Source: Mercurialis annua
Lineage: Eukaryota > Streptophyta > Magnoliopsida > Malpighiales > Euphorbiaceae
Direction: 5' to 3'
DNA: 64,000 bases
NCBI RefSeq assembly: GCF_937616625.2
Contig: NC_065570.1
Location: 35,905,665 to 35,969,664, forward strand
The notes beneath the pieces were generated by a model. The model searched no databases. It saw only the letters and a program-made list of their open reading frames with translations, and was not told the DNA's origin. Below, piece after piece: positions 23,795 to 37,216 of this stretch. How positions within the stretch are numbered: position 1 is the first letter of the stretch; each line of letters starts with the position of its first letter. The position numbers and the translations under genes are program-made.

Positions 23795-26375
23795 CTTAGG
23801 TAATCGGAACGACAGTTAAAGAGACGTCAGACGCGATATACTAATCTAGCGTCACTTTTCACGCACACTTTGCGTAATTTAACCTAGCCATGCTTAGGTA
23901 ATCGGAACGGCGCGATAAAGATACTTGAGACGCGACATACTAATCTAACGTCACTTTTCAAGCACACTTTGCGTAATATAACTTACCCATGCTTAGGTAA
24001 TCAAAACGACACGTTACAGAGACTTGAGACGTGACATACTAATCTAGCGTCACTTTTCACGCACAATTTGCGTAGTATAACCTAACCATGCTTCTTAGGT
24101 AATCGGAACGACGCGTTAAAGAGACTTCAGACGCGACAAACTAATCTAGCGTCAATTTTCACGCACACTTTGCATAATATAACCTAACAATGCTTAAGTA
24201 ATCGGAACACACGTAAAGAGACTTGAGACGCGGCATAATAATGTAGCGTCACTTTTCACGCAAACTTTTTGTAAATTATCCTAACCATGCTTAGTTATAC
24301 GGAACGACGCATTAAAGAGACTTCAGAGGCGACATACTAATTTAGCGTCACTTTTCACGCAATCTTTGTGTAATATAACCTAACCATGCTTAGGAAATCG
24401 GAACGACACATTAAAGAGACTTGAGTAACGACATATTAATCTAGCGTCACTTTTCACACACACTTTGCGTAAAATAACCTAACCATGCTTACGTAATTGG
24501 AGAGACGCGTTAAGAGACTTGAGACACGATATACTAATGTAGCGTCCCTTTTCACGCTCACTTTACGTAATATAACCTAACCGTGCTTAGGTAATCGAAA
24601 CGACGCGTTAAAGAGACTTGAAATGCGCCATACTAATATAGCGTCACTTTTTACGCACGCTTTGTGTAATATCACCTAACCATGCTTAGGTAATAGGAAC
24701 GACACATCAAAGAGACTTGAGTAGCGACATATTAATCTAGCGTCACTTTTCCCGCACACTTTGCGTAATATTACATAACCATGCTTACGTAATCGGACAG
24801 TTGCGTTAAAGAGACTTGAGACGCGACATACTAATCTAGCGTCACTTTTCACGCACACTTTACGTAATATAACCTAACCATGCTTAGGTAATCGGAATAC
24901 GTATTAAAGAGACTTGAGACGCGTCATACCAATCTAGCGTCACTTTTCACGCACACTTTGCGTAAAATAACCTAACCATGCCTAGGTAATCGTAACGACG
25001 CGTTAAAAAGACTTGAGATGCTATATACTAATCTATCGTCACTTTTCACGCACACTTTTCGTAATATAATCTAACCATGCTTAGATAATAAGAATGACGC
25101 ATTAGAGACTCTTGTGACGCGACATAAGCTTAGTAATCGAAACGACGCGTTAAAGAAAATTGAAACGCGCCATGCTAATATAGCGTCAGTTTTTACGCAC
25201 ACTTTACGTAATATAATCTAACCAAGAGTAGGTAATCGAAATACGTATTAATGAGACTTGAGACGCGTCATACCAATCTAGCGTCACTTTTCACGCATAC
25301 TTTGTGTAAAATAACCTAACCATGCCTAGGTAATCGGAACGACGCGTTAAAAAGACTTGAGATGCTACATACTAATCTATTGTCACTTTTCACGCACACT
25401 TTGCGTAATAAAATCTAACCATGCATAGGTAATCAGAACGACGCGTTAGAAACACATGTGACGCGACATAAGCACAGTAATCGAAACGACGCGTTAAAGA
25501 GACTTGAGACCTAACATACTAATATAACGTCACTTTTCACTTACACTTTGCGTAATATAACCAAACTGTGCTTAGGTAATCGGAACGACGAGTTAAAGAG
25601 ACTTGAGACGCGACATACTAATCTAGCGTTACTTTTCACGCACACTACCTAACCATGCTTAGGTAATCGGAACGACGCGTTAAAGAGACTTGAGATGCGA
25701 CATACTAATATATCCGTCACTTTTCACGCACACTTTGCATAATACAACCTAACCATGATTAGGTAATCGGAAAGATGCTTTAAAGACACTTGAGACACGA
25801 CATACTAACCTAGCAAAAGATTTCACGCACACATTGCGTAATATAACCTAACCATGCTTTAGTAAACGGAACGAAGCGTTAAAGAGACTTGAGACGCGAC
25901 ATACTAATCTAGCGTCACTTTTCACACACACTTTTCGTAATATAACTTAACCATGCTTAGGTATCAGAACGACGCGTTAGAGACACTTGTGACGGGACAT
26001 AAGCACCGTAATCGAAACGACGCGTTAAAGAGACTTGAAACGCGCCATACTAATCTAGCGCCACTTTTTATGAACGCTTTGCGTAATATATCCTAACCAT
26101 GCTTAGGTGACTGGATCGACGCGTTAAAGAAACTTGAGACGCGACATACTAATCTAGCGTCACTTTTCATGCACACTTTGCGTAATACGACCTAACCATG
26201 ATTAGATAATTGGAACGACGCTTTAAAGAGACTTGAGATCGACATACTAACCTAGCAACAGTTTTCACGCACACATTGCGTAATATAATGGAAGCATGCT
26301 TTGGTAATCGGTACGAAGCGTTAAAGAGACTTAAGAGCGCGACATACTAATCTAACGTCACTTTTCATGCACACT
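23795..26375 (-). repeat. Inverted segmental duplication A, minus copy
   Basis: Reverse-complement partner of 85-2,690; anchor pairs are given under the plus copy. The left border is near 23,790, where CCATCCTTAGGTAATCGG (partner near 2,690) replaces the partner of the 4.5-kb region. The segment 25,590-26,375 also matches 43,230-43,960 in the same orientation. Confidence 0.75.
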
Positions 26376-26772
26376 TAACTAAAACATGCTTAGGTAATCG
26401 GAACGACGCGTTAGAGAGACTTGTGAGACGACATAAGCATGGTAATCCGAACGACGCGTTACAGAGACTGGAGAAGCACCATACTAATCTAGCGTCACTT
26501 TTTACGTACGCTTTGCGTAATATAACCTAGCCATTCTTAGGTAATCATAACGACGCGTTAAAGATACTTGAGAAGAACCATACTAATGTATTGTCACTAT
26601 TCACGCACACTTTGCGTAATATAACCAAACCATGCTTTGGTAATCGGAACAACGTGTTAGAGAGACTTGTAACGTGACATATGAATGGTAATCGAAACGA
26701 TACGTTAAAGAGACTTGAGACGCGCCATACTAATCTAACGTCAATTTTTACGCACACTTTGCGTAATATAAC

Positions 26773-28360
26773 TTAACCATGCTTAGGTAATCGTAACAAC
26801 ACGTTAAGGAGACTTGTGATTCGACATACTAATCTAGCGACACTTTTAACGCGCACTTGGCATAATATAACATAACCATGCTTTGGTAATCGGAACGACG
26901 CGTTAAAGAGACTTGAGACGTGACATACTAATCTAGCGTCACTTTTCACGCACACTTTGCTTAATATAATCTAAACATGCTTAGTTAATCGAAACGACGC
27001 GTTACAGAGAATTGAGACACGACATACTAATCTATTGTCACTTTTCACGCACACTTTGCGTAATATAACCTAGATGTGTTAGAGAGACTTGTAACGTGAC
27101 ATAAGTATGGTAATCGAAACGATATGTTAAAGAGACTTGAGACGCGCCATACTAATCTAACGTCAATTTTTACACACACTTTGCGTAATATTACTTAACC
27201 ATGCTTAAGTAATCGTAACAACGTGTTAAGAAGACTTGTGACGCGACATACTAATCAGCGACAATTTTAACATAACCATGCTTTGGTCATGGGAACGACG
27301 CGTTAAAGAGACTTGAGACGTGACATACTAATCTAGCGTCACTTTTCACGCACATTTTGCATAATATAATCTAACCATGCTTAGATAAAGGGACTTGAGA
27401 CGCGACATACAAATCTAGCGTCACTTTTTGCGCACACTTTTTGTAAAAGAACCTAACCATGCTTAGGTAATCGGAATGACGCGTTAAAGAGACATGAGGT
27501 GCGACATACTAATCTATTTTCACTTTTCACGCACACTTTGCGTAATATAACCTAACCATGCTTAGGTAATCAGAACGACACATTAGAGACACTTGTGACG
27601 CGACATAAGCATGGTAATCGAAACGACGCATTAAAGAGACACTTGTTACGCGACATAAGCATGGTAATCGAAACGACGCATTAAAGAGACTTGAAACGCG
27701 CAATATTAATCTAGCGTCACTTTTTTCACACGCTTTGCGTAATATAACCTAACCATTTTTAGGAAATCGAAACGACGCGTTAAAGAGACTTGAGTAACGA
27801 CATATTAATCTAGCGCCATTTTTCACGCACACTTTGAGTAATATAACCTAACCATGCTTAGGTAATCGGAACAACGCGTTAAAGAGACTTGAGACGGGAC
27901 ATACTAATCTAGTTTCACTTTTGACGCACTCTTTACGTAATATAACCTATTCATGCCTAGGTAATTGGAATACGCATTAAAAAGACTCGAGACACGACAT
28001 ACTAATCTCGCATAAAATAACCTAACCATGCATAGGTAATCGGAACGACGCGTTAAAGAGACTTGAGACACGACAAACTAATTTGTTGTCACTTTAACAC
28101 GCACACTTTGCGTAATATAACCTAACCATGCTTAGGTAATCAGAACGACGCGTTAGAGACACTTCTAACGCGACATAAGAACAGTAATCGAAACGACGCG
28201 TTAAAGCGACTTGAAACACGCCATACTAATCTAGCGTCACTTTTCACGCACACTTTGCGTAATACAACCTAATCAAGATTAGGAAATGAGAACAACGTGA
28301 TAAAGAGACTTATTGCGTAATATAACCTAACCATGCTTAGGTAATCGGAACGATGCGTTA
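26773..28360 (-). repeat. 1.6-kb dispersed direct repeat, copy 1
   Basis: Matches 46,250-47,905 in the same orientation and unit order. Shared oddities are CAGCGACA..TTTTAACATAACC (27,260 / 46,755), TTAGATAAAGGGACTTGAG (27,390 / 46,880), the CTCGCATAAAATAACC type truncated unit (28,010 / 47,555) and GAGACTTATTGCGTAA (28,304 / 47,850). The offset rises by about 50 bp because the second copy has one more short unit. Confidence 0.8.
27592..27689 (-). repeat. Two consecutive 48-50 bp short units
   Basis: CTTGTGACG at 27,592, CTTGTTACG at 27,642 and CTTGAAACG at 27,690 give spacings of 50 and 48. Each unit carries GACATAAGCATGGTAATCG. Paralogous positions near 47,091 have three units, so short-unit number changed after the duplication. 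Confidence 0.85.
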
Positions 28361-31080
28361 AAGAGAGTTGAGATGCGACATACTAATCTAGCGTCCCTTT
28401 TCACGCACACTTCGCGTAACATAACCTAACCATGCTTAGGTAATCGGAACGGCACGTTAAAGACACTTGCAAAGCGACATACTAATCTATTGTCCCTTTT
28501 CATGCACTTGAGACACGACATACTAATCTAGCGTTAGTTTTCACGCACACTTTGCGTAATATAACCTAACCATGTCTAGGTAATCGGAACGACGAGTTAA
28601 AGAGACTTGTGATGCAACATACTAATCAATTGTTACTTTTCACGCACACTTCGCGTACTATAACCTAACCATGCTTAGGTAATCAGAACGACGCGTTAGA
28701 GAGACTTCTGACGCGACATAAGCATGGTAATCGATAGGACGCGTTAATGAGACTTGAGACGCGCCGTATTAATCTAGCGTCGCTTTTTACGCACACATTG
28801 CGTAACATAACTTAACCATGGTTAGGAAATCGGAACGATGCGTTAGAGAAACTTGAGACGCGAAATACTAATCTAAAGTCAATTTTCAATCACACTTTGC
28901 GCAATATAACCTAACCATGCTTAGCTAATCGGAATGACGTGTTAAAGAGACTTGTGACGCGAAATACTATAACCAAACCATGCTTGGGTAATCCGAACGA
29001 CGCGGTAAAGAGACTTAAGATGCGACATACTAATCGATTGTCACTTTTAACGCACACTTTGCATAATATAACATAACCATGGTTAGTTAATCGGAACGAC
29101 GCATTAGAGAGACTTCAGACGCGACATACTATCCTAGCATTACTTTTCACGCGTACTATACGTAATATAACCTAACCATGCGTAGGAAATCGGAACGACG
29201 CGTTAGAGAGACTTGTGACGCGACATAAGCATGGTAATCGAAATGACGCGTTAAAGAGACTTGAGACGCGCCATACTAATCTAGCGTCACTTTTCACGCA
29301 CATTTTGCGTAATATAACCTAACCATGCTTAGATAATTGGAACGACGAGTTAAAGACACTTGAGATGCGACATACTAATCTAGCGTCAGTTTTCACGCAC
29401 ACTTTGCGTAATATAAACTAACCATGCCTAGGTAATCGGAACAACGCATTAAATAGACTTGAGACGCCACATACTAATCTATTGTCACTTTTCACACACA
29501 CTTTGCGTAATATAACCTAACCATGCTTAGGTAATCGGAACGACGCAATAAGAGACTTGAGCCACGACATACTAATCTATTATTACTTTTCACGCACACT
29601 TTGCGTAGCATAACCTAACCATGCTTTGGTAATCGGAACAACCCGTTAGAGAGACTTGTGAAGCGAGATAAGCATGGTAATCGAAACGATGCGTTAAAGA
29701 TACATAAGACGTGACATACTAATCTAGCGTCACTTTTCACTCAAACTTTGCATAACCTAACCTAACCATACTTAGGTAATTGGAACAACTCGTAAAAGAG
29801 CCTTGAGACACGACATACTAATCTAACGTCACTTTTCCCACACACTTTGCGTAATATAACCTAACCATGCTTAGCTAATCGTAACGACGCGATAAATAGA
29901 CTTGCGACGCGACATTCTAATAAATTGTAATTTTTCACTCACACTCTGCGTAATATAACCTAACCATGCTTAGGTAATTGAAACGATGCGTTAAAAACAC
30001 TTATGACGCGACATACTAATCTTGCGTCAGTTTTCACGCATACTTTGCGTAATATAACCATGCCTAGGTAATCGGAACGACGAGTTAAAGAGACTTGTGA
30101 TCCAACATACTAATCTATTTTTACTTTTCACGCACACTTTGCGTACTATAACCTAACCATGCTTTGCTAATCGAACGACACGTTAGAGACTTGTGACGTG
30201 ACATAAGCATCGTAATCGAAGCGATGCGTTAAAGAGACTTGAGACGCGACATACTTATCTAGCGTCACTTTTCAAGCTAACTTTGCGTAATATAACCTAA
30301 CCATGCTTAGGTACTCGGAAAAAATCGTTAATGAGAATTGAGACGCGACAAATTAATCTAGCGTCACTATTCAAGAACACTTTGCGTAATATAATCTAAC
30401 CATGCTTAGGCAATTGGAACGATGTGATAAAGAGACTTGAGACGCGAAAAACTAATCTAGCGTCACTTTTCACGCACACTCCGCGTAATATAGCCCAACC
30501 ATGGTTAGGTAATCGGAACGACGCGTTAGAGAGACTTATGACGCGACATAACCATGGTAATCGGAACAACACGTTAATAATATAACCTAACGATGCATAG
30601 GAAATCGGAACGACACGTTAAACAGACTTGAGATGCGACATACTAATCTAGTGTCACTTTTCACGCACACTGTGCATAACATAACCTAACCATGCTTAGG
30701 TAACGACACGTTAAACAGACTTGAGATGCGACATACTAATCTAGCGTCACTTTTCACGCACGCTTTGCGTAATATAACCTAACGATGCTTAAGTAATTGG
30801 AAGACGCGTTAAATAGACTTGAGATGCGATATACTAATCTATTGTCATTTTTCACGCACACTTTGCGTAATATAACCTAACTATGCTTAGGTAATCATAA
30901 CGACGCGTTAGAAAACTTCCGACGCGACATAAGCATGGTAATCGATACAACGCGTTAAAGAGACTTGAGACGCCCCATACTAATCTAGTGTCACTTTTTA
31001 CACACACTTTGCGTAATATAACCTAGCCATAAGGGTGATCGGAACGACGCGTTAAAGAGACTTGAGACGCGACATACTAA

Positions 31081-31377
31081 TCTAGTTTCACTTTTCACGC
31101 ACACTTTGCCTTATATAACCTAACCATGCTTAGGTAATCGGGACGGTGCGTTAAACAGACTTGAGACGCGACATACTAATCTAGTTTCACTTTTCACGCA
31201 CACTTTGCCTAATATAACCTAACCATGCTTAGGTAATCGGGACGGTGCGTTAAACAGACTTGAGACGCGACATACTAATCTAGTTTCACTTTTCACGCAC
31301 GCTTTGCGTAATATAACCTAACCATGCTTAGGTAATTAGAACTACGCGTTAAATAGACTTGAGACGCGATATACTAA
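31081..31377 (-). repeat. Three consecutive near-identical 99-bp units
   Basis: TCTAGTTTCA occurs at 31,081, 31,180 and 31,279, exactly 99 bp apart. The first two full units share the rare GGGACGGTGCGTTAAACAG variant. They are much more alike than neighbouring units, so this is a local, recent amplification. It also gives the cleanest direct measure of the repeat period. Confidence 0.9.
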
Positions 31378-32702
31378 TCTATTGTCATTTTTCACGCACA
31401 CTTTGCGTAATATAACCTAACCATGCTTAGGTAATTAGAACGACGCGTAAGGGAGACTTCTGACGAGAAATATGCATGGTAATCGATACGACGCGTTCTT
31501 GAGACGCGCCATATTAATCTAGCATCACTATTTATGCACACTTTGTGTAATATAACCTAACCATGCTTAGGTAACTGGAACGAAGCGTTAAAGAGACGTG
31601 AGACGCGGCATACTAATCTAACGTCACTTTTCACGCACATTTTTCGTAATATAACCTAACCATACTTAGGTAATCAAAACGACACGTTAGAGAGACCTGT
31701 GATGCGACATAAGTATTGTAATCGAAACGACACGTTAAATAGACTTGTGACGAAACATACTAATCTAGTGTCACTTTTTACGCACACTTTGTGTAGTATA
31801 ATCTAACCATTCTTAGGTAATCGGAACAACACGTTAAAGAGACTTGAGACGCGACATACTAATCTAGCGTTACTTTTCACGCACACATTGCCTAATATAG
31901 CCTAACCATTCTTAGGTAATCGGAACTACGCGTTAAATAGACTAGCGTCACCTTTACGAACACCTTCGTAATATAACCTAACCATGCTTAGGTAATAGGA
32001 ACAATTCGTTAAATAGACTTGAGACGGGACATCCTAATCTATTGTCATTTTTCATGCAACTTTGCGTAATATACCCTAACCATGCTCAGGTAATCAGAAC
32101 GACGCGTTAGAAAGACTTGTGACTCAACATAAGCATGGTAATTGAAACGATGCGCTAAACAGACTTGAGACGTGCCATACTAATCTAGCGTCGCTTTTTA
32201 CGCACACTTTGTGTAATATAACCTAACCACGCATAGGTAATCGGAACGATGCGTTAAAGAGACATTAGACGCGACATACTAATCAAGTGTCACTTTTCAC
32301 GCACACTTTGCGTAATATAACCTAACCATGCGTAGGTAATTGGAACGACGCATTAAATAGAGTTGAGACTGGACATACTAATCAAGGGTCACTTTTCACG
32401 CACACTTTGCATAAATAACCTAACCATGCTTAGGTTATCGGAACGACGCTTTAAACAGACTTGAGATACGACATACTAATCAATTGATCCTTTTCACGCA
32501 CACTTTGCGTATCATGCTTAGTTAATCAGAACGACGCGTTAGAGAGACTTGTGACGCGACATAAGCATGGTAATCGAAACGACGGGTAAAAGAGACTTGG
32601 GACGCGACATACTAATCTAGTGTCACTTTTCACGCATACTTTGCATAATATAACCTAACCATGCGTAGGCAATCAGAACGACGCATTAAAGAAACTTGAC
32701 GT

Positions 32703-33098
32703 GTGACATACTAATGTAGCGTCACTTTTAACGCACGCTTTCCGTAATATAACCTAACCATGCTTAGGTAATCGGAACGGCGCGTTAAACAGAATTGAGA
32801 CGCGAGATACTAATCTAGCGTCACTTTTCGCGCACGCTTTGCGTAATATAACCTAACAATGCTTAGGTAATCGGAACGACGCGTTAAAGAGACTTGACAT
32901 GTGACATACTAATGTAGCGTCACTTTTAACGCACGCTTTCCGTAATATAACCTAACCATGCTTAGGTAATCGGAACGGCGCGTTAAACAGAATTGAGACG
33001 CGAGATACTAATCTAGCGTCACTTTTCGCGCACGCTTTGCGTAATATAACCTAACAATGCTTAGGTAATCGGAACGACGCGTTAAAGAGACTTGTGAC
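32703..33098 (-). repeat. 198-bp dimer duplicated in tandem
   Basis: GTGACATACTAATGTAGCG at 32,703 recurs at 32,901, an offset of 198 (two 99-bp units). One unit has TTTTAACGCACGCTTTCCG; the other has GAGATACTAATC and TTTTCGCGCACGC. The two dimers agree at nearly every base, apart from small changes at the left edge. Confidence 0.85.
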
Positions 33099-34595
33099 GC
33101 GACCTACTAATCCAGCGTCACTTTTCGCGCATGCTTTGCGTAATATAACCTAACAATGCATAGGTAATCGGAACGACGCGTTAAAGAGACTTGTGACGCG
33201 ACATACTAATCCATCCAGTGTCACTTTTCACGCACGCTTTGCGTAATATAACCAAACCATGCTTAGGTATTTGGAACGACGCGTTAAAGAGACCCTTACG
33301 CGACATACTAATCCAGCGTCACTTTTTACGCACGCTTTGCATAATATAACCTAACCATGCTTAGGTAATCGGAACGACGCGTTAAACAGACTTGAGACGC
33401 GACATACTTATCTAGCGTCACTTTTCACGCACGCTTTGCATAATATAAACAAACCATGCTTAGGTAATCGGAACGAAGCGTTAAACAGACTTGAGACACG
33501 ACATACTTATCTGGCGTCACTTTTCACTCACGCTTTGCGTAACCATGCTTAGGTAATCGGAATAACACGGTAAAGAGAATTGAGACGCGACATACTAATC
33601 TAGCGTCACTTTTCACGCACACTTTGCGTAATATAACCTAAGCATGCTTAGGTAATCGGAAGGACGCGTTAAATAGGCTTGAGACGCGACATACCAATCT
33701 ATCGTCACTTTTCACGCACACTTTGCGTAATATAACCTAACCATGCTTAGGTAATCGGAACGACGCGTTAAAGAGACTTGAGACACGACATACTAATATA
33801 TTGATCCTTTTCACGCATACTTTGCGTACTATAAACTAACCATGCTTAGGTAATCGGAACGACGTGTTAGAGAGACTTTTGACGCGACATAAGCATGGTA
33901 ATCGAAACGACGCGTTAAAGAGAATTCAGACTCAACATACTAATCTAACGTCACTTTTCACGCAAACTTTGCATAATATAACCTAACGGTTAGGATATTG
34001 GAACGACGCATTAAAGAACCTTGAGACCCGAAATCTAGCGTCACTTTTCACGCACACCTTGCGTAATATAACCTAACCATGCTTAGGTAATAAGAACGAC
34101 ACGTTAAATAGACTTGAGACGCGACCTACTAATTTATTATCATTTTCACGCACACTTTGCGTAATATAACCTAACCATGCTTAGGTAATCGGAACGACGC
34201 GTATGAAAGACTTGTGCCTTGACATAAGCATGGTAATGGAAACGACGCGTTAAAGAGACTTGAAACACGTCATACGATTCTTGCATCGCATTTTATGCAC
34301 ACTTTGTGTAATATAACCTAACCACGCTTAGGTATTCGGAACGACGCGTTAAAGAGACTTTAGACGCGACATACTAATCTAGGGTCACTTTTCACGTATA
34401 CTTTGCATAATATAACCTAACCATGCAACGCGTTAAAGAGACTTGAGACACGACATACTAATCTAGCGTCACTTTTCACTCACGCTTTCCGTAATATAAC
34501 CTAACCATGCTTAGGTAATCGGAACAACGCAATAAAGATAATTGAGACGCGACATACTAATCCAGCGTGACTTTTCACGCACACTTTACGTACTA

Positions 34596-34627
34596 CTCCC
34601 TCCTTCCCAATAGAGTTGTCCACTTTG
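34596..34627 (+). repeat. MITE left terminal inverted repeat
   Basis: About 32 bp beginning CTCCCTCC. It pairs with the right end at 34,847-34,878 with two mismatches. A second TIR-like stretch, GTCCCAAAACTC then TTGTCCACTTT, lies just inside at 34,640-34,663. Confidence 0.9.
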
Positions 34628-34846
34628 AGAAATTTTTTTGTCCCAAAACTCTTGTCCACTTTCAAAAGGTAACTCACTTTTACACTCAACTTTTTTATAT
34701 TACCCTTATTTAAAACCCACTAATGAATAAATTAAAAGTAAATTGCAAGTGGACCCTATATTAAATAGGGATATGACAAGAAAAGTAAGGAAAATTTTAC
34801 AAAATCCATAAACAATAATTGCTTTTCTTAAACTGTGTGATAACGG

Positions 34847-34878
34847 CAAAGTGGACAACTCTATTGGGACCGAGGGAG
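34847..34878 (-). repeat. MITE right terminal inverted repeat
   Basis: Reads CAAAGTGGACAACTC and ends CCGAGGGAG. It is the reverse complement of the left terminus apart from two bases, and is followed immediately by the TA target duplication. Confidence 0.9.
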
Positions 34879-35483
34879 TATAACCTAACTATGCTTAGAT
34901 AATCGGAACGACGCGTTAAATAGACTTGAGACACGACATACTAATCAATTGTTACTTTTCACACACACTTTGCGTAATATAACCTAACCATGCTTAGGTA
35001 ATCGGAACGACGCATTAAAGAGACTTGAGATGCGACATACTAATCTATTGCTACTTTTCACACACACTTTGCGTACTATAACCTAACCATACATAAGTAA
35101 TCGAAACGACGCGTTAGACAGACTTGTGACGAGACATAAGCATGGTAATCGAAACGACGCGTTAAAGAGACTTGAGACGCGACATACTAATCTAGCGTCA
35201 CTTTTCACGCAAACTATGCATAATATAACCTAACAATGCTTAGGTAACCGGAACGACGCGTTAAGTAGCCTTGAGACACGACATACTAATCTAGCGTCAC
35301 TTTTCACGCACACCTCGCGTAATATAACCTTACCATGCTTGGGTAATCGGAACGACGCGTTAAAGAGACTTGAAATGCGACATACTAATCTAGCGTCACT
35401 TTTCACGCACACTTTGTATAATATAACCTAACCATGCTTAGGTAATCAGAACGACGTGTTAGATAGACTTATGACGCGACATA

Positions 35484-37210
35484 CTAATTTATTGTCATTT
35501 TTCACGCATACTTTGCGTAATATAACCTAACCATGCTTAGCTAGTTGGAACGACACATTAAATGGACTTGAGACGCGACATGCTTAGGTACTTAGAGACT
35601 TGTGACGCGACATATGTATGGTAATCGAAACGATGCGTTAAGGAGTCTTGAGATATTCAATATTAATCTATTTACGGACACTTTGCGTGATATAACCTAA
35701 CCATGCTTATGCTTAGGTAATCAGAACGACGCGTTAGAGAGACTTGAGACGTGACATACTCATCTAGCGTCAGTTATCACGCACGCTTTGTGTAATATAA
35801 CTTATGAAATCGGAACGACGCGTTAGAGAGACTTGAGACGCGACATACTAAGCGTCACTTTCACGCACATTTTGCGTAATATAACCTAACTATGCTTAGG
35901 TAATCGGAACGACGCGTGAAAGAATTGCGCGATAAGCATGGTAATCAAAACGATGCGTTGAAGAGATTTGAGACGAAAAGCGTCACTTTTTACGCACACA
36001 TTGCGTAATATAACCTAACCATACTTAGGTAATCGGAACAACGCGTTAAAGAGACTTGAGACTGGACATACTAATCCAGCGTCACTTTTCATGCACACTT
36101 TGCGTAATATAACCTAACCATGCTTAGGTAATCGGAACGACGCGTGAAAGAGACTTGAAACGCGACATACTAATCTATTGATTCTTTTCACGAACACTTT
36201 GTACTATAACCTAATATATTTGGTAATTGGAACGACGCGTTAGAGAGACTTGGGACGCGACATAAGCATGGTAATCCAAACGACGCGTTAAAGAGACTTG
36301 CGACGCGACATAAGCATGGTAATCCAAACGACGCGTTAAAGAGACTTGAGACGCGACATACTAATTTAGCGTCACATTTAATGAAAACTTTGCATAATAT
36401 AGCCTAACCATGCTTAGGTAATTGGAACGACGCATTAAAGAGCCTTGAGACGCGACATACTTATCTAGCGTCACTTTTCACGCACGCCTCGCCTAATATA
36501 ACCTTACAATGCTTAGTTAATCGAAATGGCGCGTTAAAGAGACTTAAAACGCGACATACTAATCTAGCGTCACTTTTCACGCGCACTTTGCGTAGTATAA
36601 CTTAACCCTGCTTAGGAAATCAGAACGACTCGTTAGAGAGCCTTGAGACGCGACATACTAATCTAGCGTAACTTTCTCGCACACTTTGCGAAATATAGCC
36701 TAAACATGCTTAGGTAATTGGAAAGAGACTTTTGACGCGAGATAAGCATGGTAATCAAAACGATGCGTTAAAGAGATTTTAGACGAAACATACTAACCTA
36801 GAGTCACTTTTTACGCACACTTCGCGTAATATAACCTAACCAAGCTTAGGTTATCGGAACGACGCGTTAAAGAGACTTGAGATTGGACATACTAATCTAG
36901 CGTCACTTTTAATGCACACTTTGCGTAATATAACTAACCATGCTTAGGTAATCAAAACGACGCGTTAAAGAGATTTGTGACGCAACATACTTATCTACCG
37001 TCACTTTTCACGCACACTTTGCGTATTATAACCTAACCATGCTTAGGTAATCGGAACGACGCATGAAGAGACTTGAGACGCGACATATTAATCTATTGAT
37101 CCTTTTCACGCACTCTTTGCGTACTATAACCTAACCATGCTTTGGTAATCAGAAAGACGCGTTTGAGAGACTTGTGACGCGACATAGGCATGGTAATCGG
37201 AACGACGCGT
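35484..37210 (-). repeat. 1.73-kb segmental duplication, copy 1
   Basis: Matches 56,881-58,607 at an offset of 21,397. The offset is identical near both ends (CTAGTTGG at 35,541 / 56,938 and AGAAAGACGC at 37,151 / 58,548), so there is no net indel over the segment. Shared oddities include the shrunken unit CATGCTTAGGTACTTAGAG and the fused CCATGCTTATGCTTAGG. Differences are few and scattered. Confidence 0.88.
36249..36344 (-). repeat. Two consecutive 48-bp short units
   Basis: CTTGGGACG at 36,249, CTTGCGACG at 36,297 and CTTGAGAC at 36,345 give two exact 48-bp units. Each has GACATAAGCATGGTAATCC. The same pair is present in the paralogue at 57,646-57,741. Confidence 0.88.
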
Positions 37211-37216
37211 TAAAGA

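Larger units (their letters stand above)
22083..34593 (-). repeat. 99-bp satellite array, minus-oriented block 4a
   Basis: Minus-oriented array up to the MITE. Its first 1.7 kb (to about 23,790) is the reverse complement of variants in the order 7,510 back to 4,530. About 23,795-26,375 is the reverse complement of 85-2,690. About 27,660-28,520 corresponds in reverse to 8,100-8,940. The remaining part to 34.6 kb is more homogeneous, with local unit amplifications near 31.1-31.4 and 32.7-33.1 kb. No gene was seen. Confidence 0.96.
34596..34878. mobile_element. Stowaway-type MITE (non-autonomous Tc1/mariner-like), 283 bp
   Basis: A 283-bp AT-rich segment unrelated to the satellite. It starts CTCCCTCCTTCCC and ends with GACCGAGGGAG. 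Terminal inverted repeats of about 32 bp match except at positions 8 and 9; both contain CCCAATAGAGTTGTCC. It is flanked by TA on each side (34,594-34,595 and 34,879-34,880). Removing it restores a satellite sequence, GTACTATAACC, which exists uninterrupted elsewhere (near 35,065). Size, TA target and CTCCCTC ends are the hallmarks of plant Stowaway MITEs, which are mobilised in trans by mariner-like transposases. No transposase coding capacity is present. A small palindrome, CCCTAT..ATAGGG, lies at 34,754-34,770. Confidence 0.93.

Noticed and set aside
34501..34689. Open frame of 62 codons overlapping the MITE left end
   Set aside because: Half is satellite and half is MITE terminus; it runs across the insertion boundary and has no independent support.
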